Below, piece after piece: positions 47,460 through 57,960 of a stretch of DNA of 64,000 bases. The DNA is taken from the NCBI GenBank assembly GCA_030068075.1, contig CM057827.1, positions 72,802,500 to 72,866,499 on the forward strand. The letters run 5' to 3'. Both the position numbers and the translations under genes were made by a program. The notes under the pieces are model-generated. The model was not told the DNA's origin and did no database searches. It saw only the letters and a list, made by a program, of their open reading frames with translations. Origin of the DNA: Paguma larvata (lineage: Eukaryota; Chordata; Mammalia; Carnivora; Viverridae). Positions within the stretch are counted from its first letter, which is position 1, and each line of letters opens with the position of its first letter.

Positions 47460-47680
47460 AACAATTTAGCTACGTGTCAGCTACTGTGCAAAGTATTTTT
47501 TGTTTATATTACCTCATTTAATCTTCACAACAGTCCTGTGAGGTGAGTGGTATTTGTCCTCATTTTTACAGAAAGGGAAATCAAGGCTTAGAGGAGTTGC
47601 AAATAGGTGGGGGAGTCAAGCTCCAAATCTAGTTTTCTCTGACTTCAGAATCCATTATGTTAACTGCTAAGGTGCCTGCT
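47460..47680 (-). mobile_element. MIR
   Basis: 'cctcatttaatcttcacaac', 'gaggtgagtggtatttgtcc' and 'gggaaatcaaggcttagagg'. Confidence 0.8.
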
Positions 47681-49050
47681 GTTTAGTCTCCAAACCGTGC
47701 TTGCAGACCTAGAAGATGGAGATGACCTAGTATTTGTGAAATGAGGTAATATATAGAAAGGGCTTTATAAATTCTGAGATATGCAAAATGTTATGAAATA
47801 GAGAAAAAATCAAGTTAACAGAATAGAAGTTTTACTACCTCTTGTATTCTGTTTTCAAGTTATTCTTTCCTGCTGTTGTGATCCAAAGCCCTCAGGTACC
47901 ATATTTTCATTTGCGACCCGGGTGAAATCGTGTCCCTTGGTTTGAGCTACGTGCTTATTAGTCTATGTTTCTGAGCTCCTCACTTTTGTTTTCTATATGC
48001 TCTCAGTGGATTCCGCCTGCACTGAGGTTAAAACAATCGGTATTCGGGGCTAAAATAGCTGACAGTGAGTGAGAAACAAATCTTGGAATCTTTTCTGATA
48101 GTGCCTTATAGAGCATCCTATACAGAATTTTGTATTGTTTTCCTTTTGCTTCAGGTTGAAGATGGAATCAGCAGAGGAAGGAAGGTCTGGATCTTCAAAA
48201 TCCTGTGTGCCAGCCCAGAAGTGGCACTGTGAAAGCATCTGTAACATCTCCCTGATAATCAAGTGGGCTTGGATTTGGACATTTTCAGTAGGAATGAATG
48301 GTTAAAAGCTGTAGGACCATAAAGCAAGTACTTGAACTTTGACTAAGATATGCCTTTAAAGTGTTCTCTGTGTCCCATGTATATGTGTCTTCTCTATCTC
48401 AGAAAGATAGGTTCTTTAAGTTACTGTTGTATCCCATAATCCTAGACACACAGTGGGCATTGAGTAATTGGCATGGAACCTAGTAATACTGAGTGGCAAT
48501 TGTCATCTTCGAACAGAAGCATCGGATGATTTGGTATTCTCAGTTTGTAGTTTATATCAGGTTTTCATGAAGCATCTGTTCACATACATAACATGTATGT
48601 TTTGGCCATGAACATCAGTACTTACAAACTTTTACTTCTCACAGGGGGATACTTCATGGGGTATTTATAAAATATTTACTTGAGTTCCTTGAGTTCTTAG
48701 TAAATATGAAATGGCCTTCATGTGGGGTAGAGTGCCGTTGGTAAAACTGTAGAAACCTTGTACTTCATGTCTTATTACCTATGTTCCCTTAGTTAATCTA
48801 ATATGCTGCTCACCTGAAAACATCTTAAATAATTAAAGCATTATTCACCTATCGGACAGGAGTAAAATAACACTTTGATTATATCTCTCAGGTACTTAAA
48901 GCACCTCAGTTTCCTTCTGGCCTACTGAGCCAGTATGTCATTCTCGTTATATGCTAAAACCCAGCATCTTCTGTAACTCCGCTTCCTATTTCATGGAGGA
49001 AGTAGCATGGTGAGATGGACAGAACTGAATTGAAATCCTAGCTCTTTTCT

Positions 49051-49227
49051 AAAAAAAATGTTTATTTACTTATTTGGGGGAGGGGATGGTCAGAGAGAGA
49101 GAATCCCAAGCAGGCTCGATACCATCATGCAGAGCCAGATGTGGGGCTCCATCTCAGGACTCTGAGATCATGACCTGAGCTGAAATTAAACATCTAGAGG
49201 CTTAACTGACAGCCACCAGGTGTCCCT
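49051..49227 (-). mobile_element. CAN-SINE (diverged)
   Basis: Antisense; 'gagatcatgacctgagctga' and 'cagccaccaggtgtcc'. Confidence 0.85.
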
Positions 49228-49375
49228 AAATCTTAGCTCTTAATAGCTCTTAATAGCTAGCTAATTTAATTTCTCTAAGCCTCAAATTTAACTATAAACA
49301 TGCAATTATAAAGTTTGAGTGAAATGATTTTTAAAGTTTCTGGCAGAATAGGAGTTTTTTTAAGCTTATTTTGTG

Positions 49376-49582
49376 GAGCGCCTGGGTTGCTCAGTCGGTT
49401 AAGCGTCTGACTCTTGATTTCGGCTCAGGTCATGCTGTTAATGGTTCTTGGGATCGAGCCCAGTGTTGGGCTCTGTGCTGACAGTGGGGAGCTTGCTTGG
49501 GATTCTCTCTCTCCTCTTGCTCTCTGCCTCTCCCCAACTCTTGCACATGCTCTCTCTCTCTTAAAATAAATGAATAAACGTT
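49376..49582 (+). mobile_element. CAN-SINE
   Basis: Head 'gagcgcctgggttgctcag'; the tail meets the next, oppositely oriented SINE. Confidence 0.9.
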
Positions 49583-49785
49583 AAAGTTTATTTATTTTGA
49601 GAGAGAATGTGTGCCCATGTGTGCACAAGAGGGGAAAGGGGTGGGCAGAGAATGAGAATCCCAAGCACGCTTTGCACTATTAGCACGGAGCCCACATGGG
49701 GCTTGAACTCAGGAACCGTGAGATCATGTCCTGAGCCAAAATCAAGAGTTGGATGCTTAATCTACTAGCCACCCAGGTGCCTCCA
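49583..49785 (-). mobile_element. CAN-SINE
   Basis: Antisense copy placed tail to tail with the preceding one, giving an inverted SINE pair. Confidence 0.9.
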
Positions 49786-49865
49786 GATAATAGGAATTTT
49801 TAAGAAGGGTAGCTACTACTTCCCTTTCTGTCAGCTTATTTTAGTCAAACCCATCCATTAAGGCA

Positions 49866-50040
49866 CGGCTATCCAACAGAACTTTCTGTGATGGAAATGT
49901 TCTATATTTGTATTGTTCAGCCTGGTACCCAGTAGCACACGTGGCTTTTGAGCAATTGAAATGTGACTGAAGAATTAATTTAAAATTTAACAACCGTATG
50001 TGGTGTTACCTATTGGATAGTGCAATTTTTTTTACTGTGA
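49866..50040. mobile_element. Old DNA-transposon-like repeat (hAT type, family not assigned)
   Basis: 'ggctatccaacagaactttc' and 'gcacacgtggcttttgagca'; related to 710-1,030. Confidence 0.4.
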
Positions 50041-50059
50041 TGAGAATTTTTATTTAATT

Positions 50060-50268
50060 CTTTTTAATGTTTGTTTTATTTTTGAGAGAGACAGAGATAG
50101 AGCATGAGCACGGGAGGGGCAGAGACAGAGGGAGACACAGAATCTGAAGAAGGCTCCAGGCTCTGAGCTGTCAACACAGAGCCCAGTGTGGGGCTTGAAC
50201 CCAGAAACCGTGGTATCATGACTTCAGCTGAAGTCAGATGCTTCACCAACTAAGCCACCCAGGCACTC
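50060..50268 (-). mobile_element. CAN-SINE
   Basis: Antisense; ends 'aactaagccacccaggcactc'. Confidence 0.9.
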
Positions 50269-50276
50269 CTTTATTT

Positions 50277-50443
50277 AATTTTTTTTTTTAAGTGTGAGAG
50301 AGGCAGAGAAAGTATGAGTGGGGCATGGGCTCTGTGCTGTCAGTGCAGAGCCCAATGCTAGGCTCGAACTCATGAACTGTGTGATCATGACCTGAGGTAA
50401 AATCAAGAGTTGGACACTTAACTAACTGAGCCACCCAGGCATG
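50277..50443 (-). mobile_element. CAN-SINE (internally deleted)
   Basis: Antisense; directly follows the previous copy and lacks part of the GA tract. Confidence 0.85.
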
Positions 50444-51116
50444 CTGTGATGAGAACTTTTAAGATCTCTCTTAGCAACTTTCAAACATACAATGTGGTAT
50501 TATTTTAAGTACAATTTTAAGGCTCATTCGAGATCTATAACTTTTTTCTTCATGAAGACTTCTGTGACCAATGATTCTTATTCGTAACATTGCTTGCTAT
50601 ACCACTTTTTGGTACTCCCCATGGACATTACTTTTCATCAATCTTGTTTTTCTAACTAGATTGTATCTGAAGTTATGGATTTTTAAACCTTCACATTGCT
50701 GTATGAAAAGGAACATGATAAAAATATAATTATAATATTTTTAGTTAGTAAGTTTTAAATTATCATTAAATATAATACAAGGAACTTTCTAGTTAATAAT
50801 TTGGTGAATAGGGAATTGTCTGAAGGTTGCCTGCAGTGATAAACTTTGTGTCTAGGCTGTTTCACCTCAAAGTTAGATTACACTGAAGCATTGGAAGAAG
50901 AAATTATGCTTTTTTTTATATTGCCATCTTGTGGCCACCTTGGGTTATAAATGATAAATGATGCTAATTCAATTTTGCTGGGTCGGGAAAGTTTTCTTTA
51001 GTTTATTGTGATAAATTTTTACCAAAAGTAAACGTTAAGTACTATCGGCATTGTCTGAAATGAAATTGAAGCATGCTTTGAAAAAAAACTTAACTATTGT
51101 GGATTACCTTCTCATT

Positions 51117-51218
51117 TTATTTTTTTTTTAAAGTATGCTCCGTACCCAATGTGGGGCTTGAACTCAGACCTTGAGATCAAGTTGGATGTTCTATTGACTG
51201 AGTCAGCTATGGGCCCAA
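51117..51218 (-). mobile_element. Short SINE-like element
   Basis: 'acccaatgtggggcttgaac' and 'gactgagtcagctatgggcc'; head-only relative of CAN-SINE. Confidence 0.65.
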
Positions 51219-51260
51219 GATTCCTTTATCTTATGAGTTCCTGGCTTCTTCCTTCTTTCT

Positions 51261-51483
51261 TCTTTTTTTATTAAAAAATATTTTTTATTGTTTATGTTTG
51301 AGAGAGAGAGAGAGAGAGAGAATGAACAGAGGAAGGGCAGAGAAAGAGGGAAACACAAAACATGAAGCAGGCTTCAGGCTCCGAGCTGTCAGCACAGGGC
51401 CCAACATGGGACTCAAACTCAAACTGAGATCATGACCTGAGATGAAGTCAAACACATAACTAACTGAGCCACTCAGTTGCCCC
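51261..51483 (-). mobile_element. CAN-SINE
   Basis: Antisense with (GA)n tract; flanked by TTC-rich sequence on both sides. Confidence 0.9.
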
Positions 51484-52027
51484 TTTTTTCTTTCTTTTTT
51501 CCTTCTTCTTCTTTTTTTTTTTTTTAAAGGATTTTGTGAATCTAGTGACTGGTTACAAGTATTTTGAGTAGTTACACACCCTGTGGACTTGGAAAGGTTG
51601 GCAGTAACCCATGCCATTTATGCCCCACCTCACTGAATTTGTTCCCATAGCTACAAAACTCTGGTTGCACCCAGCATATGGGCTCCTTCCTTTTCCATAC
51701 TGTTCTCTTATTGTGAGACTATTGACATGTAACGTTTCAGAGTTTGGTAAGACTTACTGTACAGTTTTACCCACGCTTTTAAATTTATACAAGAAGCTGA
51801 GCTTATGTAAGAAGTCCTGCCCTAATGTGATAATTGAGTTTGGGCATTTCGTGACATTCTCCAAATAGATGTGTCAGTTTATATTACTGATTGGAGACTG
51901 ATAGAAAGAATGAAGTTTTCCTTGAGGTTAATTTTCCTTGAGGCTATAGGGGTATGACCTGGGAGTAGCCTGGTATGCATTCAAGTCCTGTAATCATAAA
52001 CTTTATTTTTTACTCTTTATTTTCCAG

Positions 52028-52120
52028 AGATGATGCATTTGGAAAGACGATGCTCAGGTAGTTGGGAGATCATGTAGTTAACTAATTCCTAGATAGAAGC
52101 TGATTCATTTGATACCAGAG
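52028..52120 (+). other. CCNB1IP1: Putative CCNB1IP1 5' leader exon
   Basis: A 93-nt segment between a good acceptor (pyrimidine-rich, 'attttccag') and a good donor (CCAGAG|GTAAGTGT), about 190 nt upstream of SNORD126. It contains several stops in all frames, so it would be untranslated. Host-gene exon status is inferred from position. Confidence 0.4.
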
Positions 52121-52308
52121 GTAAGTGTAAAAGAAAAATATTTTTACTTCATTTGTATTTCTAATCATCTACAAAGTTTTGGGGCTCAGTGTCCTTAGTG
52201 GCTGGCATTTGGTAGTTTGAAAAAGCCTTCGTTCTAACCTTAAGAGTGTTCCCTTAGTTTACAGACGAGAAGCCTGTGGTGGTTTGCCCTTCATCAGTCA
52301 CTTACAGT

Positions 52309-52379
52309 TTGCCATGATGAAATGCATGTTAAGTCCGTGTTTCAGCTGATCACCCTGATTAAACACATGCTCTGAGCAG
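52309..52379 (+). ncRNA. SNORD126: SNORD126, C/D box small nucleolar RNA
   Basis: C box ATGATGA (52,314-52,320) and D box CTGA (52,372-52,375) lie between a short terminal stem TGC/GCA. The interior 'gcatgttaagtccgtgttt' and 'ccctgattaaacacatgct' agrees almost base for base with human SNORD126, which is hosted in an intron of CCNB1IP1. C/D RNAs guide 2'-O-methylation of rRNA by base pairing upstream of D/D' boxes. Its position in the plus-strand intron agrees with release from spliced CCNB1IP1 pre-mRNA. Confidence 0.92.
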
Positions 52380-53142
52380 ACTAAAGCTAGGGCAAACACC
52401 TGGAGTTGAATTCTCCCTCTTGGAATTCTTACTGGGACCTAGCCCCCAGTCCTAGGTAATTCTTAAATCTTTGAATTACAGATCTGACTCTACAACACTT
52501 TGATCTTTTGTGATATCTTCTTGAGATAGAACCAGGGTCAAGAATCCTTAATCTAAACATTCACAAAAAGCACTGCAGAAAAAGCACTGATAACTGGCAT
52601 AATCCTATCACCCACTTTACTTGGCAATTTTTAACTAATCACTGTTTTATCAATTTATATATAAGATTAAGAGAATTTCAGAGTTGGTTCAATCAACTTT
52701 GTCAAGATCATAAAAATGCAACACTATATAGTCACTTAAAGTTACAATACAGGTTTATCTTTTTTGAAATGGAAGGATATTCAAGATCCATTAGGTTAAA
52801 AATAAGTTATAGAGCAGTGTGCATAATCCCTTTTATGCTTAAATATTTTCATATACTTATGTTTACTTCAGAAATTATCTGAAAGGATATACTCTAATAC
52901 TAGGGATTATTGTTTCTAGAATTGGATTCTAAGGGTGATCCTGTTAACCTGTGTTTTCTGACGTTATATTCATGTATTGTATTAATCGAACCTACACGGA
53001 ACAGGTGTCTATATTTATCTGTGCCTGCATGCTTCAGCAGAGAATGGGGTACATCTGAGGGAGAAATACAGGAAATGCAAATAATTCAAAGTAACATTAG
53101 TAGTTGAAATAGTTTTTAGCTTTGGCTCTGTCTTTTTTGCAG

Positions 53143-53213
53143 CAATGACATTTCAGGAGACCAAAACTGGATTTGAGTCTGACTTCTTTCCCAGCTTGGA
53201 ATTCTTGGGTGTT
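53143..53213 (+). other. CCNB1IP1: Possible second CCNB1IP1 leader exon
   Basis: A 71-nt stretch between acceptor 'tcttttttgcag' and donor GTGTT|GTAAGTCC. It has an ATG that would not join in frame to the RING exon without further exons. It is only a splice-signal candidate. Confidence 0.25.
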
Positions 53214-53384
53214 GTAAGTCCTGGATATACAACAGATGATGACAACATTTTTCTTTTGTGGTAAGGCTTATGTTGAAATTGAGAAGCTTTGACATACATA
53301 ATGAATCTTTGAAAATTCAACTTTGTGGCTTCATGGCCAGCTGCTAAGTTGCTACAAATTTAATTTTTTAAAAAAGTCAAAGAT

Positions 53385-53630
53385 GTTGAGAGGTAGCATA
53401 GTATAATAGTTATGCATGGGTTCTGGAGTCAGACTGAGTTCAAACCAATCCTTTGTCACTTAACAGCTATGTAACCTTGGCAAGTTTCTTAACACCTCAG
53501 TGTCTTAATATCTTAGAAGATGAGAATTATAGTGCCAGATTCAAAAGAATACTACTTCACTTTGAAGATTAGATAATAAATTTGTGGCCTTAGAACACTG
53601 CTTAAGCATATAGTGATTGCTCAGTAGATG
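53385..53630 (+). mobile_element. MIR
   Basis: 'gttctggagtcagactgagt', 'cagctatgtaaccttggcaa' and 'cctcagtgtcttaatatctt'. Confidence 0.85.
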
Positions 53631-53639
53631 TTACATTTT

Positions 53640-53844
53640 ATTTTTTTAATTTTTTTAATGTTTATTTATTATTGAGACAGAGACCGTGTGAGTAGGGGAG
53701 GGGCAGAGAATGTGGGAGACACAGAATCTGAAGCAGGGAGGCTCTGACTTGTCAGCACAGAGCCCGATGTGGGGCTCAAACCCACAAACTGTGAGATCAT
53801 GACCTGAGCCAATGTCGGACACATTGAACCACCCATGTGCCCCT
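53640..53844 (-). mobile_element. CAN-SINE
   Basis: Antisense; ends 'tgaaccacccatgtgcccc'. Confidence 0.9.
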
Positions 53845-54173
53845 AGTTATTAGCTGTTTTATCATCAGAGTCCATGTGTATATTTATCTTAGACTGTACT
53901 ACCTGGTTTCTGACATCTTTATCTCCAGCATACAAAGCCTAATTTAGTTCTAGAATTAGGCAAGGTATGGTAATAAGGACTATCGGGTGTATCTCTACGT
54001 AATTGTTCCAATAACATTCTCTTTAGCTGATCTTGTTTTGGCACTGATTTATTTCTCATCCTATTCCTCATTTTGTATTTTAGCTGGAGCAGATGATACT
54101 TAATGGTTCATTTAGGTCTTAACTGACTTTAAAAATTTAGATGTAGTGACTCCTATTAAGAGTGACTTAGAAA

Positions 54174-54390
54174 GGGGTGCCTGGGTGGCTCAGTTGGTTG
54201 GGCGGCCGACTTCGGCTCGGGTCATGATCTCACGGTCCGTGGGTTCGAGCCCCACGTCAGGCTCTGTGCTGGCGGCTCAGAGCCTGGAGCCTGCTTCAGA
54301 TTCTGTGTCTCCCTCTCTCTGTGCCCTTCCCCTGCTCATACTCTATCTCTATGTCTCTCAAAAATAAATAAACTTAAAAAAAAAAAATTT
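54174..54390 (+). mobile_element. CAN-SINE, young copy
   Basis: Near-consensus, with a perfect 16-bp target duplication AAGAGTGACTTAGAAA at 54,158-54,173 and 54,391-54,406. Confidence 0.96.
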
Positions 54391-54696
54391 AAGAGTGACT
54401 TAGAAAAAAAAGTGACTTGATATCTTTATTTTTATAAATGTTTCTCAAAACATTTATTAAAATGGTTGGAGATAAATTTTGATGGCTGTTCCTCTCACTG
54501 CTTGGAGGCTTAGGTAGTGGGATTTTAGTCCATCATATATCTAAACTGACTTGTCTTCACTCAGGGCACTATGGGAATGGGTTGGCCATCCAATAGTGTC
54601 TTCTGATTTTTGCGGAGTCAAACAATTACAAAGCAGGAGGTGATTCTAGGTTAAGAAAATGTACCTGTGATTGAAAAATAAAAGAAAACTAATAAA

Positions 54697-54986
54697 TTTT
54701 TTTTTCTTTTTAATGTTTATTTTTGAGAGACATAGAGACAGAGCGTGAGCAGGGGAGCGGCAGAGAGAGAGGGAGACACAGAATCCGAAGCAGGCTCCAG
54801 GCTCTGAGACACTAGCACAGAGCCTGACGCCAGGCTCGAACTCACAGACCACGAGATTATGACCTAAGCTGAAGTCGGAGGCTTAACCGACTGAGCCACC
54901 CAGGCGCCCCTTTTTTTTTTTTTTAATTTTTTTTTCTTTTTAATGTTTATTTATTTTTGAGAGACATAGAGACAGAGCGTGAGCAG
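54697..54986 (-). mobile_element. CAN-SINE plus partial tandem copy
   Basis: A full antisense SINE (to about 54,910), then a T-run and a second 3' part of about 60 bp with the same sequence. One target duplication AAAACTAATAA flanks the whole. Confidence 0.9.
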
Positions 54987-55243
54987 AAAACTAATAATTA
55001 AAACATAAGGATAAAGTTTATCGAGAATCTTTTGACTGCAGTAGTGTTTGAATAGCACTGACCTAGGACTGTGAAAGAAAGTGGTCTAGTAAATTGAGAG
55101 CTTCTGAAACAATATACTCTGAAGTCATTCATGTTTACATTTTCAGTAGTTTAATCAGTTTTCTACTAATGAGTTTCTACTGATCAATTTTCTACTGAGT
55201 GGTTGTTTACACATTTTAGGTTAGTATTAAAAATGTCTTTTTT

Positions 55244-55438
55244 GGGGTTCCTGGGTGGCTCAGTCAGCTAAGTGTCCAGCTTTGACTCAGGTCATGATCT
55301 CGCATTTCATGAGTTTAAGCTGTGCTGACAGCTTGGAGCCTGGAACCTGCTTTGGATTCTGTGTCTCTTTCTCTCTGCTCCTCCCCTGATCGTGCTTGCT
55401 CGCGCTCTCTCAAAGAATAAACATTAAAAAAAAAAAAA
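55244..55438 (+). mobile_element. CAN-SINE
   Basis: 'ggggttcctgggtggctcag' head; part of the body ('cggtctgcagggctc' type region) is missing. Confidence 0.9.
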
Positions 55439-55534
55439 GTCTTTTTCTTTCCAGCATGAAAGTAGATGTTTCTTTCAGTTAAAGATGGAAACTGACTTTT
55501 CTCCTCACAAAGGGTTTATAGAATCAACTTGCAG

Positions 55535-55745
55535 TACACCCAGGTGGCTCAGTTGGTTAATCATCTGACTTCAGCTCATGGAGCTCATGGTCCCTGAGTT
55601 TGAGCCCTGCATTGGGCTCTGTACTGACAGCTCAGAGCCTGGAGCCTATTTCAGATTCTGTGTGTCTCTCTCTTTCTGTCCCTCCCCTGCTGACACTCTG
55701 TCTCTGTCTCCCTCAAAAGTAAATAAACATTAAAAAAATTTTTAA
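55535..55745 (+). mobile_element. CAN-SINE
   Basis: 'acacccaggtggctcagttgg' head, CT tract and 'aaataaacattaaaaaa' tail. Confidence 0.9.
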
Positions 55746-56098
55746 AAAAGAAATACAAGAAAATTATTTAAAAAATTGTAAAAACGTAAGAGGCATCGAA
55801 GAGTAAAATATTTTCTTTCATCATTCTTAGATTCTTTGCTAGATTGTAAACTCCATAAAAGCAAGAAAACTTCCTTATCTGTAATGCCTGACCTCAAAAA
55901 TATGTCAAGTGAAACCTCCATTAGATTTTTTTAAGTTCCTGGAAAATAGTACCCTTTTTAATGGCATTTTGGCAAGACATTTATTTACATGTAATAATTG
56001 GGACTTAAATTTGGACTCTGAAAAATGGATATATAGGTACATTGTATATATAGGTACATCTGGCTACCAATTAGTCTACTTAAAACTCTTAATACTCA

Positions 56099-56215
56099 GG
56101 GTGCCTAGTTGGCTTATTGGTGCAGCATGCCACTCTTGATCTTGTTGTGTGAGTTCAAGACCCAAATTGCGTGTAGAGGTTACTTTGAGTATGATGGTTG
56201 ATCCTTTAAGAGTGA
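56099..56215 (+). mobile_element. Short SINE-like element
   Basis: 'gggtgcctagttggcttatt' to 'tgagtatgatggttgatcc'; head-only relative of CAN-SINE. Confidence 0.6.
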
Positions 56216-56284
56216 ATGAAGAATGGCTGCCAAAACAACCTACTATGTGAGGAATAATTATATAAAAGCTTACTGTTATTTATC

Positions 56285-56476
56285 TATAGTTTATTTATTT
56301 TGAGAGAGAGAGAGAACCAGCAGGGAATGGGGATAGAGAGAGGGACAGAGGATCCAAAGTGGGCTCTGTGCTGACAGTAGAGAGCCCAATGTGGGGCTTG
56401 AACTCAAGAACCATGAGTACATGACCTGAGCCAAAGTCGATCAAAGGCTTAACTGTCTGAGCCACCCAAGCACTCC
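56285..56476 (-). mobile_element. CAN-SINE
   Basis: Antisense; ends 'gtctgagccacccaagcactcc'. Confidence 0.9.
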
Positions 56477-57149
56477 AAAAGCTTACTGATATTTAATAGG
56501 ATATCTTTTATTATGAGCATTTTATTTATAGCCTTAATTGGACATTTATTATTGATTTAAGTTTTACAAAGCACTCAGGTCGGGTTAAAAAGTTATTTCT
56601 GCTTTATATTTCATGTTGAAATACTTTAAATTATTTTGGCTAAATACTTTAGAAAATTTTTTGCCCTACATAATATATTTATATCCCTGAGGGTTTATTT
56701 TATTTGCAAGGGATACAACATACAAATTCAGATACTGGAAGTCTGGTACATATCCCTGTATTTTGAAATGAGATTTAATACCCATTCTAGAATTATACAA
56801 ATGATATGTCACTATATCTTCTGTTAGAATTTGAAACCTATTTTTTAGATTAAGATTCTTCCATTAAAATGAATATAAGTATCAAAGTAGTTTTAGAGTA
56901 GATCATGCTAATATTCAATAATAATAGGGGAAATGACTATCCGGAAATTTTTAGAGAAATGTGGTATATAAATACTCAGTATAGCTGATAGATACTTAGA
57001 ATCTCTACACAAGATCAATATCAGACTTTAAGATAAAAAAATCATTTTTCAAATGTGAAGATAATCTGTAATTAAATGGTATAAATGATATGTAAGCACA
57101 AATTGTACACAGTTTATCAAGATCCTTATATTAGGAAGAATGGACTAAA

Positions 57150-57960
57150 AATCTATAAATGAAAAGCAAAACTTTAAACCTATAGAAAAACAAGGAATAT
57201 GATGACATTGGAATAGATATAAGCACAAAAAGGAAAGATTGATAAATTTGTGTACATTAAAATTCAAACTTAAGTTTGCATGCCATATAATCAACAAAGG
57301 ACTCCATATAAATCTAGAAATGATCAAAGGATATGAATGAGTAATTCACACATGAGGATCTCTGAGTAGTCAGTCACCTGAAAAGATGCTTAATCTCACT
57401 AGTAATCAAAGAATTGCATGTTAAAACATAGAGATGCTATTTTACTGCCATCATAAGGGCAAAAATGAAAACAAGACCAAAAAATGACACTTGAGCATAT
57501 GTTGCTGAGTCTGAAGCAGTGTGCTCTCATCTTTGCTGGTGGTAGTGAAATTTATCTGAAGTTGATTATAAATGAATCCAGTCTCTAGGTATTATGTTCT
57601 GTAGGAATTCTTGGCATGTGTATTCAAGGAGACATGTACAGAAACTTTATTGAAGTATTGTTTTTAATTGTAAAAACCTAGAAGAGATGTCCATTAGAAG
57701 AATGGATAAATTGTGGTAAATTTTTAGTATTTGGCTGTTAAGATGAATTAGTGCAAGGTATGTATATTAACTTGACTACATCTCAAAAACAGAGTTAAGA
57801 AAATGGCAAAGTGATACGTGCTGTGGTAAGATTTAGTTGTTTTAGGACATGCAAAACAAGATTGATGTATCCATATATACTAAAAGTATAAATGCATGCA
57901 TGAGAATGATGAATACCGAAATCTGTATTACCAGATACCAAATAGCAAAACTTGTTTACA
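57150..57960 (+). mobile_element. Old L1 ORF2 3' part, decayed
   Basis: In sense order: 'gaaaagatgcttaatctcac' (ORF2 type), 'ttgctggtggtagtgaaatt', 'gatgtccattagaagaatgg' and 'ataaattgtggtaaattttt'. Many stops. Confidence 0.7.

Larger units (their letters stand above)
45349..52027. other. CCNB1IP1 first intron (putative), repeat-rich
   Basis: No coding exon is recognised. It holds L1M-like sequence at about 46.4-46.9 kb, a MIR at 47.5 kb, and a dense run of CAN-SINEs in both orientations from 49.05 to 51.48 kb. A spliceable-looking segment after 'ttgcttcag' at about 48,155 could be an alternative leader exon, but evidence is weak. Confidence 0.5.
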
